The notes under the pieces: generated by a model
Told to the model about the DNA's origin: nothing
Databases searched by the model: none
Seen by the model: the letters and a program-made list of their open reading frames with translations, nothing else
Part shown: positions 36,691-48,383 of the stretch, in pieces
Layout of the letters: each line of letters opens with the position of its first letter
Position numbering within the stretch: position 1 is the stretch's first letter
Position numbers and translations under genes: made by a program
Assembly: GCA_022829145.1 (NCBI GenBank)
Contig: CM040741.1
Location: 52,174,180 to 52,238,179, forward strand
Source: Albula goreensis
Lineage: Eukaryota; Chordata; Actinopteri; Albuliformes; Albulidae
Length of the DNA stretch: 64,000 nucleotides
Reading direction: 5' to 3'

Positions 36691-39039
36691 TTTGGTGAAA
36701 TAAACTTTTTCTTGTGTAAGTCAGTCAGATGGCACACTAGCTTCAGCTCAATGCCCAATTTTGAGGACAATGAATTTTGCAGAAAGATTGAATCGTGATC
36801 TTTGACTGATGAATTTGAGAAACTGTGAATATTTAACTGCTAAGCCTACAAACTCTGAAAAGTTCCCAAAAGGCTTGTCCTCAGGACACATGCACATTTA
36901 GTACTGCCCACATGGCTCTTGCACTTTATTTCTATTTAGTTGCAGAGTCCATCATTTTCTATCAGTTTGAGGTCACTGTGCATAATTGTCTGTGAATAAT
37001 TACCATTGCTGTGTTTTGCTCTGTTACTTCTCTATTTCCTCATCTTAATTGGCTGTTCATATAAAATTTCACCTACTTATAAAAATATAAACCTTTTTTA
37101 TTTTGGGAAAAAGAGGCTATATATAGTCTAAAATATTATGGTATTTGTTTTCATAATACCAATACCATTAATATGCTTGGTTTTAAAAATGTACTCATTG
37201 TTATTTTGAGTCACAGTTGAAATCCTTTAAGATTGAATTTAGTCATTCCTACCTCACTATTGTATATCCCTACATTCAAAGTGTTATGTTCTGCTGGTGA
37301 GACGTATTTTTATTTCTTTCATGAGAAGAATAATGCTGGTTCAGGTGAATTCATTCTCATGGTTTAGGGAGGGGTTTTTTGCTCTGTGATAAGTAATGTC
37401 ACTACAGATATTTGAACTTGGAGTCAAAGGGGTGGTGACATGCCTCACCATTTTGGTGAGGTGAACCCCTACTGGACCACTGGAAAAGAAAGGTGATAGA
37501 CAGAAGAAAGGGCAGTAAAGAATTATATCTATATATACATCTTTCATAACAAATCTGATATTTCAACTCAAAAAAACTCAGCTTGTGATGCACAATCTCA
37601 TTGGAATAAGGATGAACATTGCTGTGAGTGAATAGATGTCACTTCTAGTTTCTCAGCTGTGGAAAGACTACCACGTCACAATAAATTTTGGAGATTCCTC
37701 AGCTACAGCAGGAGGCTGAGAGAAACTCAGCAGAGCTGGCCTCTGAACAAGATCAAATTGTTTTGTCTCAAGAGACGTGTTGATTTGGTATTCATCTCTG
37801 TATGTATTTATTTATTTCCATAAACCAAATTTCTGGAAATTTCTGTGGGCTGAAAATGACTGAACTTCTCACATGTGAAAACAAAAATAGGGCACTTCAG
37901 GTCAGTGATTGACTAGTCATATTTATGTAACAAATTAGACCTGCAACTGTGGTTTACTGAAAATGTTGATTGCCATTTTAGGTTTTTAACCATGTGTTTG
38001 GAAAAATACATGCAAAATATTAATCTGTATATTATTAAGAAGTAAATCGGTATTCTTGAAGAGCTACAATTTTGTTCTTTTTTGTCTAGTCCCAATATTT
38101 TGCCTTAAATTACAACCTTACAGTGTCATTTTGTATTTTACGTTACTTCCCAGCTCTTTATTCTAATAAGTAATAAGCTCTTATTTCAAAATAGAGATAG
38201 TAAAATAAATTCCACCATGAAACTGAACTTTACTATTGGGATAAGTTTGAGAAAGAAAACAGCAGAGACAAAATCAGTATATGGAAAAGAAGTCTGTCAT
38301 GTTTTAGTCTTGAAATTTATTTAGCCTTGAATTAAATCCATACATTGTTTTTTGTAGTGTAGGCCATTATTTTCATTAACTTTTCAATCTGCATCCCTGA
38401 CCCTCCTCTGCATAGCCTTGTAAATGACAAAACCTCCCTGTGCTGAGTCTGGTGCTGCAGCCATTCAACCAAATGCTGCCACAAGCAATAAATGAATAAA
38501 TAGATAAATGCATAATACATGCCACCCAGTTCAACAGCTTGTTGGAAATGAGGTACATTCTGAGAGTTCCTGCAGATATTCTGACTGAGATTCATGCCCA
38601 GAGAAAATTGAATGTTGGAAGAATCATAGCTCAAAGGGAACTATGTTAAATACTGGAAGACTTTTTAAAAGGGTTCTGAGAGCAGCTCAGGGATCAGCAA
38701 GCCCGACAGTTTTGTCACTGCTTTTTGTAGACGCCACTATTTCATTGAATAACCCATATCAGAAAAACCCACAATCCCCAGGTTAACACAGTAGTTTCTC
38801 ATATAGTTGCCTGCATAGTCTGACTGTGCTAAGGGTTTCCAGATGGATACATCTCTGAACACCTTTTTAGACAGGTTCTTTGGGGCAGGTCATCTCTCCA
38901 CTGCAAAAATAAGCGGGAGAGAGTTTACTTCACATCTCTAGATTTCGCTGAGCAACGCATAAAAAAACACCTGTCATAACAAATAATAGTATCTTATTAC
39001 AGACTACAAAAATTACAGAATGCATTGGTGCTGTATGTG
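36691..39039. other. No gene seen
   Basis: AT-rich. A nested hairpin (CCTCACC/GGTGAGG inside AGGGGT/ACCCCT) lies at 37428-37470. Antisense frames up to 100 codons at 38332-38634 have no recognisable domain. Confidence 0.5.
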
Positions 39040-39150
39040 GTGTCACGCCTTATGACATTTATGGATGTAATGGCTTATGACACATATTAAATGATGCTAA
39101 TGCTATAAGTACCTTATGTCACCAAACATTAGTGTCATGTTATGTCACTC
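39040..39150. repeat. TTATG(A/T)CA-phrase cluster, possible DNA-transposon relic
   Basis: TTATGACA/TTATGTCA phrases recur five times in about 90 bases (near 39050, 39074, 39115 and 39140) in both orientations. Such clusters resemble ends of small fish DNA elements, but borders could not be set. Confidence 0.25.
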
Positions 39151-40314
39151 AACAATCCCCATTGAATGGAAACTAATAAAGATGTTTGAAATACACAACT
39201 AGGCCCTCTAAAACAATACAGCCACGGAGAACCTTTTTGAAACATCAGACATATCTGTTATTTGATTGCATTTTAACAAACCATTGTATTTTTAAATGAA
39301 TGGTAATAGCAGTAGCCTAGGCCTAGGTCAACTATTTTATATTTTTGGCAATTATTCATTTCTTATATTTGAAAAAAAAAAAAACATAATTGAAATCTGT
39401 TCAAATACTGTTTCAAAATATTATTTATTATGAAGTTCAGTCACAAATCAGGCAATATCATTTGGGTTTGTGCATTTTGTAAATGAAATTGGTCAAGGAC
39501 ATGTAATCAGGGTAATAAAAACCAACATGACCTACATTATGTCATAAATAAAATGATCAAATTTTTGTTCTCTGTAGTGTTAATGGTTATATCCACCCCA
39601 ATAACATACAGTAGGCGATGTGGTTTGTAAGGAACTGAAGGCACAGAATGTCAGCACCTTTCCATCAGCTATTCCAGCTGCATTTTTACCACAGTATGAA
39701 TTTATTAATAATGTCTGTCCACTGAAAAATGCATAGTCAGGTAACATAGTGCAGGTAGCAGTGTCCTGTGCCTACCTTGCCTACCTTAACTGAAGGACTA
39801 CTGAAGTATGGTACCCAAGCACTGATTCACAAATACTAAAGCAGTACAGAGGAGTGAAAATGAGGAATTAAACTGACATAATTAAATCAGGTATTTAACT
39901 GCAATCTTATCAATGTAAAAATAAACATCATTTAGTGAGAAATATTCAATTGTGCAGTTGACATAAATTAAAACAAAGGAGTTGGATAGAATGTTTAAAA
40001 GGTAGCAGAGGCAAAGTTTAAAAAGAGGCAGTTAAAGCTGAAGGGAAACATGCAAAGGTGGGCTCATATGTGTCCTGAGACACTATTTAAAAATGATCAA
40101 AGGTCGTTCTCATTCTGACCAGCTGAAATATATTGCCATTTTGAATCAACCTGAGAGACTGATGGTCCTATTTTTAGGAAAACTGGCCTAGATTCAGTCA
40201 AAATTTGTCTTTAGATCTGGCAGTTTTCAACAATTAATTCAGTAATCACCAGAATTAATTAGAAGAAAGATTCATTGGGGACAAATAATACTTGCATTTA
40301 TTTTAGAGTCAGAG
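39151..40314. other. No gene seen
   Basis: AT-rich, with a 12-A run near 39372. No exon-like unit. Confidence 0.5.
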
Positions 40315-40530
40315 GTAAAATTACAAATGTTGGCTCATGAAGTAAAAGACCCTGTCCATGGTGAGCTGTAGATCCCACAACTGGGTGTTTGAGTCCCAGC
40401 CATGCCATTACCGTTTTTTTTAGGACGGCGGTGCCGAGGTGACTATTGGCTAAGACAGGCCGGGAAAAAGTACAACTTAAGCCTCTCCTGGCTGGCCCAG
40501 TGCCTACAAGATTTAGTCTGGCTTTATGTT
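40315..40530 (+). mobile_element. tRNA-derived SINE-like element (tentative)
   Basis: GTGTTTGAGTCCCAGCC at 40385-40401 is a clear pol III B-box, preceded by a tRNA-like GTGAGCTGTAGATCCC segment. The body that follows (GGACGGCGGTGCCGAGGTGA near 40423) is GC-richer and holds CpGs unlike the flanks. It does not share the body of the SINEs at 28274 or 32925. Borders are estimated. Confidence 0.4.
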
Positions 40531-40839
40531 TCTCCGATTGAATAAGCCATGTATAATTGGTGACATGTCTGCAGTATGGAAACAACCAAGGGCTATTTGT
40601 CATGTGACTCCTTCTAAGTCTGTGAGAGATGATCTCTCAGTACTTCATAGTATTTCAATTCAAGTGGGTAAAAAGAAGAAAAACTACAAACGGTAATTGA
40701 ATCCAGAATTACAGGCCTCTTGGGAAGAATTAATATTAACACCATCTAATTCAAAGTTTCACTGGTCAGATCACTGTACAGTACAGTAAGAAGTCAGTAA
40801 TAAAACAAACCATTTGAGAGAGCTACTTTTGGGATGTCA
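40531..40839. other. No gene seen
   Basis: AT-rich unique sequence. Confidence 0.5.
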
Positions 40840-41395
40840 AGTATAAAATTGCAGCTCCAGAAGGGGCTTTTCAATGGAAGGGGCAATTTCAATTATGTGC
40901 AGAGAATGAAATCCCAGGCTCTATCCAGTACATTCATAAAAAATTCCCTTTAATAACCTGCCATGCACATTTAAGACATTTAAAATTGGCAGATCACCAA
41001 CGCGTGTCAGCAATGAACCATGGAAATGGCTACACTTTTGCTGCAATTTGAGGACAAGTTATTAAACGTGACTTTTGTTCACATTTTAATTCTGAATGGC
41101 AAATCATGATGAATTAACCCCTGATAATTAACCTCAGTACTATGTTTTCTGTTGCAAGATTCAATTAATCAGGTTAAAAAAACATATCCCAAGTGACATA
41201 TTTAGTTGTTACGTTTGTCATTTGTGCAGTGATGCATCTTGGGCTCTGGACAAATTACTGAATGATGAGCCTGGGAATTCTATGTGGGATGCGAGTCATA
41301 ATGTTGCCCAGGGGGGATAGGTTCTGAACAACCCTCAATAGCAGCTCCTCCGTATGCTTTAATCGATCAACCAAATGCTGACTAACAAAACCAGC
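40840..41395. promoter_or_regulatory. Probable conserved non-coding element cluster
   Basis: Unique block with many homeodomain-type cores (TTTCAATTATGTGC, GATGAATTAACCCC, TGATAATTAACC, TTCAATTAATCAGG) plus CAACGCGTGTC, TTAAACGTGAC and TTTAATCGATC with retained CpGs. Motif density with few simple repeats suggests a developmental enhancer. Confidence 0.4.
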
Positions 41396-42029
41396 AAACC
41401 TTTTGCCCTCCAGGATCAGAGTTCATTGTTCATTGTTGAGTGGGAGTCTATGGTGGCAAAACCCGAGGATGATACTGCATCATTACACAGCAAAATTCAA
41501 AGTTTGAACTGTATAGTCTATTCATAATAGACTATAAATGATTTTGTTGAAGGTAAAGTCTGTTAATGCTGACATTTTCAAAGCTAACCCAAACACCCTT
41601 TTGAATAAGTATTTGTATCCATACATTTTGATCTGTTGAATTCTATATCAGACAGTTGCAGGCACATGGGTCAAGAATATGCTGTCAGAGTAAGAAAAAA
41701 ACAACCTTTATTCCTTCAATATATTCCATTTATTCCTTAGCCAAATATCCAGTGACAATGTCTGAAATTTCAATGCTTTGATTTCCTGCAAAATCTTACA
41801 AACAAATTCAATGATTCTTTGATAAGGCAATCCATGTTGTAATGTTCAAGATGGTGGATCTTTATGCTCTTTCATGGCACCTACACATACACACTCATAC
41901 CTGACCACATGGTTCTCTGAGCCATTGCATAATAAAGCAGCAGTCTCATACACTTGACTGGATGGGTTCACCACTTAGTGGGAGCAGGCGCATCCAGCAA
42001 ATAGGATGTGCACCATGAAGACCTTTGAA
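41396..42029. other. No gene seen; 11-bp hairpin
   Basis: TATAGTCTATT at 41512-41522 is complementary to 41526-41536 with a 3-base loop. Otherwise AT-rich. Confidence 0.5.
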
Positions 42030-42200
42030 AGAACTCCTGAAAGAACAAAGAGGCAATGCTAATTAACCAACGGGGCACGATCAATAACAAGACGAGCCCC
42101 TCTTAACGATCTTACCAGCACGATACCACCAACATGATTTACATATATCCTGTTAACTACATATCCACTGCATGCCTTTAACACCCATGATTAACATCAA
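42030..42200. promoter_or_regulatory. Possible conserved non-coding element
   Basis: GCAATGCTAATTAACCAACG near 42052, GGGGCACGATCAATAAC, GACGAGCCCC, TTAACGATC and CAGCACGATACC keep CpGs in otherwise A-rich DNA. Confidence 0.35.
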
Positions 42201-42425
42201 GTTCAATTAAGAAAAAATGTGTCATAAACACACGTTGCATTGGATTACTGCCTGTCAATAACAGGCGTGTGTCTCTCTCTGGCCATATCTGATTTCTGTG
42301 AAACGCAACTCCTCCTGGGTTTCACACTTCACTTATTTTGCACAAGGGAATATTTGAATCCAGAAGATGGCAGCATTTGCTACAAATCCATCATTTTAAG
42401 GCCAGGTAAAGTTGTGTGGTGAGGT
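42201..42425. other. No gene seen
   Basis: A 60-codon frame at 42240-42422 lacks splice or domain support. Confidence 0.5.
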
Positions 42426-42454
42426 GGGGGGCGGGGAGGGCGGGGGATGGGGGG
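42426..42454 (+). other. G-quadruplex-forming motif
   Basis: Five G-runs (6, 4, 3, 5 and 6 G) are separated by loops of one or two bases (C, A, C, AT). This satisfies a strict G3+N1-7 quadruplex pattern with very short loops, typical of a stable parallel fold. Confidence 0.85.
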
Positions 42455-42479
42455 TACAAGAAAAAAAAAAGAGCCACAG

Positions 42480-42645
42480 CAGCGATTCTGGGGCAGAGGT
42501 TGTGTGATCACAAGGATTGGGTTTATCGTTGCGATCCAAGCGATGATCAAATTAATTTAATTAAATTAGCATACTCATCCTGTGGATGAGAGATGCTTTG
42601 ATGGATAAATGAGCATGAGATTAAATTACACCAGCAGTATATCAG
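42480..42645. promoter_or_regulatory. Possible conserved non-coding element
   Basis: GTTTATCGTTGCGATCCAAG near 42520 and AGCGATGATCAAATTAATTT near 42538 combine CpGs with clustered homeodomain-type sites. Directly downstream of the G-quadruplex motif. Confidence 0.35.
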
Positions 42646-42742
42646 CTTAATTGTTTATCTATTTATTTATTGTATCTGTTGTTTGTTTCAGAGCTGTAAG
42701 CATACTCATGATTAACCATTCACATATCTACAACTCCTGTTC

Positions 42743-42792
42743 ATGTATGTGTGTATATATATATATGTGTGTGTGTGTGTGTGGTTGTGTAT

Positions 42793-42830
<38 letters not shown>
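42743..42830. repeat. (TA)n/(GT)n microsatellite
   Basis: A short TA tract followed by interrupted GT tracts with GGTTGTGTATG phrases on either side. Confidence 0.9.
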
Positions 42831-43779
42831 TTGTGGTTGTGTATGTTCAGTACTATTACCAATATTTGTCTTTTTTTCTAGTCAGGGGTGACTGGTTCAG
42901 GGCATCATTGAATTCTGTGTGGAAAAAAAAAATCAAAAGTTCAAATTCAAACAATGAAGTACCCAGTTTTTTTTTATATTTGCACTTCACACCTTAAGCT
43001 ACAGCATCCAGTGCACATTCCTACTGGATGTATCTTCCTCATGGAAAAATGAACTGACCAAATACCTTGTTTGGAAAGGCTTCAGTGGTGCATAGAGAAG
43101 AATCAGTTGACCATGTGGTACCTGGAAAGAAATAGGAAAGAATGGAAAAGCACCACACAACAACACAAAGACAATACCAGTTCAACCTGTCTCTAACTCC
43201 GTACACCACAGAATAAACTGATATGTCACATCTTCAACATAATACTCAAGGCATGTTTAGGACTTGGCATGACACTGACAATAACTTTCCATAACTATAC
43301 AAACACAATGCCATTCTCAAACTGAAAGCAAGATGACTCATTCACCAGGTTCTTGTATCTCAAAATCTGCTGTAAGATAACACAAAGGGGTTATCAAGAG
43401 GGTTTGAGAGGACTGCATCTAATTTGAAAAGACAGTCAGATTCTCTCAGGGTTGCAGGTAACTGTCAACAACCTTGGTTTTGTATGTGTCTGTGTGAAAG
43501 AATTGCTTAACTTCTGGCTTGTGTTAGTACATTGCTGTGCAGTCATACTCTTGATCTTTATTTAAAAAGACCCAGCATCCTCCAACAGTTGCTCAGTTTG
43601 GATCAAGGTCCGATAGGTCACATAGGTTTCAGAAAAAGAGGTTTTCAGTAAGACATCTGACTAATATCACACCTCTTGACCAGTAACAAAATCAGTCAAT
43701 AATCTCTGAAGTGATTTCTACACTTCACCCTCAGCCACGGCACATTTACCTCTATTGAATTATAACTGGAGGCTTTGCA
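42831..43779. other. No gene seen
   Basis: A good polypyrimidine acceptor (TTGTCTTTTTTTCTAG, ending 42881) occurs without a paired donor. Otherwise AT-rich unique sequence. Confidence 0.45.
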
Positions 43780-44045
43780 GCCTAAAGCCTCAATCAAATA
43801 TTTAAACAGATATTTAAACAGAAATAATAGAGAATCAAGGAGGCTTGCTGCAGGTGATAATGATTAACCCTTGACAAATAGTATTGATAAGCAGCACAAA
43901 CAGCAGGGAAGAGTTTTGACACACAACAATCGATAATCACTGTATAAACAGCCCTAGGAGTACAAGAATGACTGCATATTCCCATAAATATCTCATTTAA
44001 TTGGGGTAGAGTGGGAAAAGCCTGCTCTGTGCTTTCAGATTAAGT
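43780..44045. promoter_or_regulatory. Possible conserved non-coding element
   Basis: GATAATGATTAACCC near 43856, ATTGATAAGC, CAATCGATAATCAC near 43928 and CATTTAATTGGGG near 43993 give a dense set of homeodomain and GATA-type cores. ATATTTAAACAG is directly repeated near 43797. Confidence 0.3.
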
Positions 44046-44622
44046 GATAATATTTATCCCATAACAGTCACTTAAAAATATGAAATTTCCTTAAAGATAT
44101 TTAAGTATTAAATGTGTAAACACAAAATAACAATAAAATATGAATATGATTCTTAACAGCAGTTGAAATTAGAAGTGCCATCTCATGCTTGTTAGCCAAA
44201 CCTTTGGAGAGATACCTGAAATGTGAACACATCTCCATTACACAAGCCTGCATGCATCAAGCATAACACTGCAGAATGATTTCCCAAGACTTGAGTGAAC
44301 CGCTTTCCACCTATGTACTTCTGTAGTCATATGTTTAAATAAGATTCAAGATGATCCTTCAATCATCACAATGATCCAGAGAGTGTTGACGTTTTTAGAG
44401 GGTGACAGACAATGGTACAGTGGAACCTTTCAGACACATAACATCAGGCATAGACTGTTTCAAACTCTAAAATGCCCATAACTTTAAAAACAAAGTCAGA
44501 ATATAACTATTCAAATTTGAATTTTTGGCATATTCATCCTCAGACTTATTCTTTTCAAGTACTCTCATTCTGCAGCTACAAGCCTTTGTCTAAAATAGTA
44601 ATGAAACCAGCAATAATTGGAG

Positions 44623-44623
<1 letters not shown>
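44046..44623. other. No gene seen
   Basis: AT-rich unique sequence. Confidence 0.5.
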
Positions 44624-44670
<47 letters not shown>

Positions 44671-44673
44671 TCT
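44624..44673. repeat. (CT)n microsatellite
   Basis: About 24 CT units with a single GT interruption. Confidence 0.95.
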
Positions 44674-45701
44674 GACTTGGTTTTCTGATCAACACATCCT
44701 CTAAGTGACTTCCGTTTCACTGTACTGTATGGCAGGTGTAAGAACAGTCACTTGATATCACTTGTCACTGGACTTTGCTGATTTCTATCTGTACTGCATT
44801 GTTACAGGAAAAATTATTAGTCATGGATTTTCTAAAAAAATATCTAACTAAATAAAAATATTTCAATATCACTGTCATTTGAAAAAAAAGGCACATAAAA
44901 ACCTTCAGATAGAGAACACATCAAGGGGAAATACTAGTCTCAGAAGAACTGAGAATATTAGAGGTGATACTGTATAAAATACATTAATTAATTACATTTT
45001 TAAAGGTTTTAATTTAATTTATTTGGGTTTTATGCAGCCTATCTGTGTGTATGACCCTATACAAGGTTTTTATTACAATTTTAGTATGGGTCTCCAAGTA
45101 GCCTGACCATTTTTCAAAGTAATAAGGGCTATTAAATGAACTGATTGGAAAGTTGAAAAGATGATAACTCATTTATGTGACCATTTTGTTGTTTTAGGCT
45201 TTAATTCAGTTAGTGTTTATCCTTAACATTGACTGACAATTACATTAGAGAGGTAGTTTTTTTTCATAAACATAGTTTGGCAAGGCCAGTGATGATGACA
45301 AATAAATAAAGAAAATGTCTTTGAAATGAAATAAGTGGAAAAATGAATACTCAGAGTACGCATTTGAATTAAACTCAGCTCTTGCACTTTATTTATTTAT
45401 TAAACAGACAAACAGTGACACTGAAAAAGCCCCAGTAGGACCTGAGAGCTTCTTGGTGTTCATATGCAGTTGCAGTAGCACAAACACTGAGAGTAATTTG
45501 AATACCACTTCTGAGTACCATGTACTCATTGTGATGGAGACTCAGTAGCCTCTGTCCCTCAGCTCTCCCTCTTCTTCAGAGGGACTAAAGGAAACTCAAT
45601 GAAACAGACTCTCAGAAAACGTCCATTACAGAAAATAATCTTATTGTGTACTTTAGCAGCTGCCCTATTATATATTGCTTGTCCTGTGTTCTGTTTTTGT
45701 C
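44674..45701. other. No gene seen
   Basis: AT-rich unique sequence. No paired splice sites were recognised. Confidence 0.5.
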
Positions 45702-45738
45702 ACTGCTTTGTGTTCTTTTTTTACTTTTCAGGTGAGTT
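45702..45738 (+). promoter_or_regulatory. Candidate recursive (zero-length-exon) splice site
   Basis: A polypyrimidine-rich acceptor (TTCTTTTTTTACTTTTCAG, ending 45731) is followed at once by the donor GTGAGT at 45732. Joined AG/GT sites of this type are used in long introns of vertebrate and fly neuronal genes, where the intron is removed in steps. If real, it implies a plus-strand intron spanning this point. A chance juxtaposition cannot be excluded. Confidence 0.35.
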
Positions 45739-45948
45739 AATAACACTTATGTCATTGCTAGGCAACACTTTCATAAGATTCTAATCAGCTGAAACAACAA
45801 CGACCATCGTTTTGAAAATTAGTTTGCATCCCAATTATCACCAAGATACTTGATTAGAAGATGTAGCATCTGAGGACATTGTGACCATCACTGAGCAACA
45901 ACTTTGAAAGGATTCCAAGATATAAAATTGATCATACACGTTGTCACT
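45739..45948. other. Spacer, no gene seen
   Basis: AT-rich unique sequence. Confidence 0.5.
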
Positions 45949-46032
45949 TCAGACATTTCTCGTGACATTACTTCAGACTTTTCTCCGGACATGTTTCGGG
46001 ACATTTCTTTGGACATTTTTCTGGACACTCTC
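45949..46032. repeat. Degenerate 12-bp minisatellite, seven units
   Basis: Seven consecutive 12-base units share the core GGACATTTCT with substitutions but no length change. An eighth, weaker unit may precede at 45937. Because 12 is a multiple of three, the minus strand stays open (45888-46070) and encodes a tetrapeptide repeat of the form (K/R)-x-M-S. Confidence 0.8.
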
Positions 46033-46139
46033 GTTAATTCCAATTTAGTTATAACCCTTAGCCGCTTCATTTTAGTTTACTAAATTTTTTCTGTTCTAAA
46101 CCAATTTGTTACTGTTAATTATTTACTGTAGTTATCGAA

Positions 46140-46365
46140 TTAGCTAGCACTTTAAAACTGAGTAGGGACACCATGAGGACTCCATGTGTATTTGTTATTT
46201 ATGTGTGTTATACATTTAACCAGCTGGAATGTCACTTAGAGTGTTTGTTATAAATAAAATGTTGTCCATCTTTTGTATTTCAGACTGCTCAACTGGGTGT
46301 CTTTAGTCCTATTTGATTTTGCTCGTATGATCGTGGTGGCTTACTGTTCCGACCAACTTCATCCT
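46140..46365 (+). mobile_element. Possible LTR fragment (tentative)
   Basis: The order AATAAAATG (poly-A signal, near 46253), a T-rich segment, CAGACTGCTCAACTGGG, then TTTGCTCGTATGATCGTGG and CTTACTGTTCCGACC looks like the R/U5 part of a retroelement long terminal repeat. No primer-binding site, second LTR or gag-pol sequence was found nearby. Confidence 0.25.
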
Positions 46366-46649
46366 CCTTGTTATTTTAACATTTCTTTAACAAGGGCAAA
46401 TACAGGGCAATTTACAATGTTACCTAGAGGATAGATTTTATCATGCACATATTTATATAGCTGTATGTGAATTCATTTATATTTCCTGCAAGAAAAATGA
46501 CGTAAAGTGCCTAACCCTACTGTAATATTGTTGTTACACTTTTGGGAATTGGATGGCTGACCCTCCCAATTCTGTGCTACTCTTGCCAGTTGCCCACTCC
46601 TTGTACCTATTTCTAGGACTTTGCTCATTTGTTTACATGATTTTCTCCC
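46366..46649. other. No gene seen
   Basis: Unique sequence. A 79-codon frame at 46553-46792 has hydrophobic stretches but no start context or family resemblance. Confidence 0.5.
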
Positions 46650-46960
46650 CAGACACTGGATTTCTTGAGGTAATAAAAACCAGTTCCCTTATTGCTCAAG
46701 TTTTAATTGGTTTTCACTTAATTTCACAAGACCAATTTACAATTCATTATCTTTCAATTTGTGCACCATGCGGAAGGTGCATTCTGGGTTAATTGTTGTT
46801 TAATAGAGAATCTCTGCAAAAATTTAATTCAAATGCAATTTAGATTACTCATTAGAGGAAAAACAAAAGCACAACTTTTAAAAAGCTAATCATACACCTG
46901 GCTCTTTCCTTCATAGGAAGTTTAAAATTGGCCATGTCAGGGGAATTGGCTTATCAGCAA
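46650..46960. promoter_or_regulatory. Possible conserved non-coding element
   Basis: AT-rich but repeat-free, with dense TTTAATTGG, CACTTAATTTC, GGTTAATTGTTGTTTAAT, AAAATTTAATTCAAATGC and AAAGCTAATCATAC cores plus CACCATGCGGAAGGTGC. This is the character of AT-rich homeodomain enhancers. Confidence 0.3.
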
Positions 46961-47639
46961 AAACAAAAATTACGATGAAATTGTCTGTACATTTTTGTCC
47001 TTTTACATTTTTTCTCTCTTTGGTGTTTGGAAACAAGGCAAAATGAAGATAAGACTTACATATTGTTCCTGGGTAAACAACAGATTTAATATGGGCCCGC
47101 AACAAATGCATTTGAGTTCTCGCTCCTAGCTTTCCTGCAGATAGGGTGAGGATACGCACTGTATTGAACTGCGGCTAGTTTATGATATAAGCAGATAAGC
47201 TTACTCTGGGCACAGTGGAAAGGCTTTTGTAGTCCTGTTTTTTGATGTAGGGTGGTATTTAGTTTAAAACGGGCAATATATTTTATGAGCATTGAAATAT
47301 TCAAAGAGGGCACTTTAGGTTTGCTGAGATTTAGATCTTGTCTACTTTTTTCAGGAAATAATGAGAAGAAAACAAAGTTTGGTGCATTTTGCAGTGTCTG
47401 GTTCTGGATGTCAGAGTTCTTGTTTTTGAATTAGACACATAGAGAGAGAATTTTCAAATAAAATCACTCTTCCTAGGAAGATAATGAACCAGCTTTTTTC
47501 TTTGTTTGAATAGCCAGAGTGTTTAATTGCAGAGGATGATTTTTTTCTGAACTCTTGCTAAAGTCCAGAACTTTAATTCAAGGTACACATATTTTTCAAA
47601 GTACATTTAGGTCATAATGAATCTGGCTCTTGGTAAATC
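46961..47639. other. No gene seen
   Basis: Mixed sequence. Antisense frames near 46911-47313 lack domain support. Confidence 0.5.
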
Positions 47640-47860
47640 TATACCCGGGAGCACACATGCATACAGAAACAGCATATGTGTAAAAATGACTGAAATAAAA
47701 CCACTGACCAAGCAGAGTGAGAGCTGAGCAGAGAGGCTGCGGATTATTTATGAGCACCTCATGAAGCAACTCTTACAGCACGATCAGATCCGCAACACAA
47801 AACAACATCTGCAGCCTCCAATTTACAAATGATGGGTGAATTGATTTCTGAATCTCAAAT
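47640..47860. promoter_or_regulatory. Probable conserved non-coding element
   Basis: ATACCCGGGAGC, AGGCTGCGGATTATTTATGAGC near 47735 and CAGCACGATCAGATCCGCAAC near 47776 retain CpGs in unique, repeat-free sequence. Confidence 0.4.
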
Positions 47861-48383
47861 TCACAGGATTGACCTGTTGGAGGGAAACAGCCCAGGGCCA
47901 TACTTTCATGGCAAGCACATGGTAGTGCTACTCCTTTCTTAATACACCTTAGTTTTCAACACATTCACCTACGTGATTTGAAATGTAAAAACTATATGAT
48001 TGTGTAAAACTTCCACATTACTAATCAATTGAAGCAGACTTCACATGGCTGTGCTACTCAGTTTAAATTTGTGACTGGGTATTTTGATTGGAGATGCAAA
48101 CATAAGCAGAACATAAGAACCGGTAGGACTGATCAGAATGTTTATCCCTTGTGTGTGCTGCACTCAACTCACATGAAAACATGGTCTTGATGATTCCTAA
48201 GTCAATGTGTCTGCATTCTCTTTTAAGTCCTTTTCACCTTACACTGATATAAAAATGTGGAAGAATGGAATAAATAGACTAGATGACCCCTGTATTTGCT
48301 GCATGCCTCAGTGAGGTGTTTAGGGGTTCACAGCTTGGTCATCTCATGATGTCCCATCTGTCTTGTCTTTTTTTTTTTTTTAG
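47861..48383. other. No gene seen
   Basis: AT-rich unique sequence leading into the T-rich acceptor-like tract ending at 48383. Confidence 0.5.
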
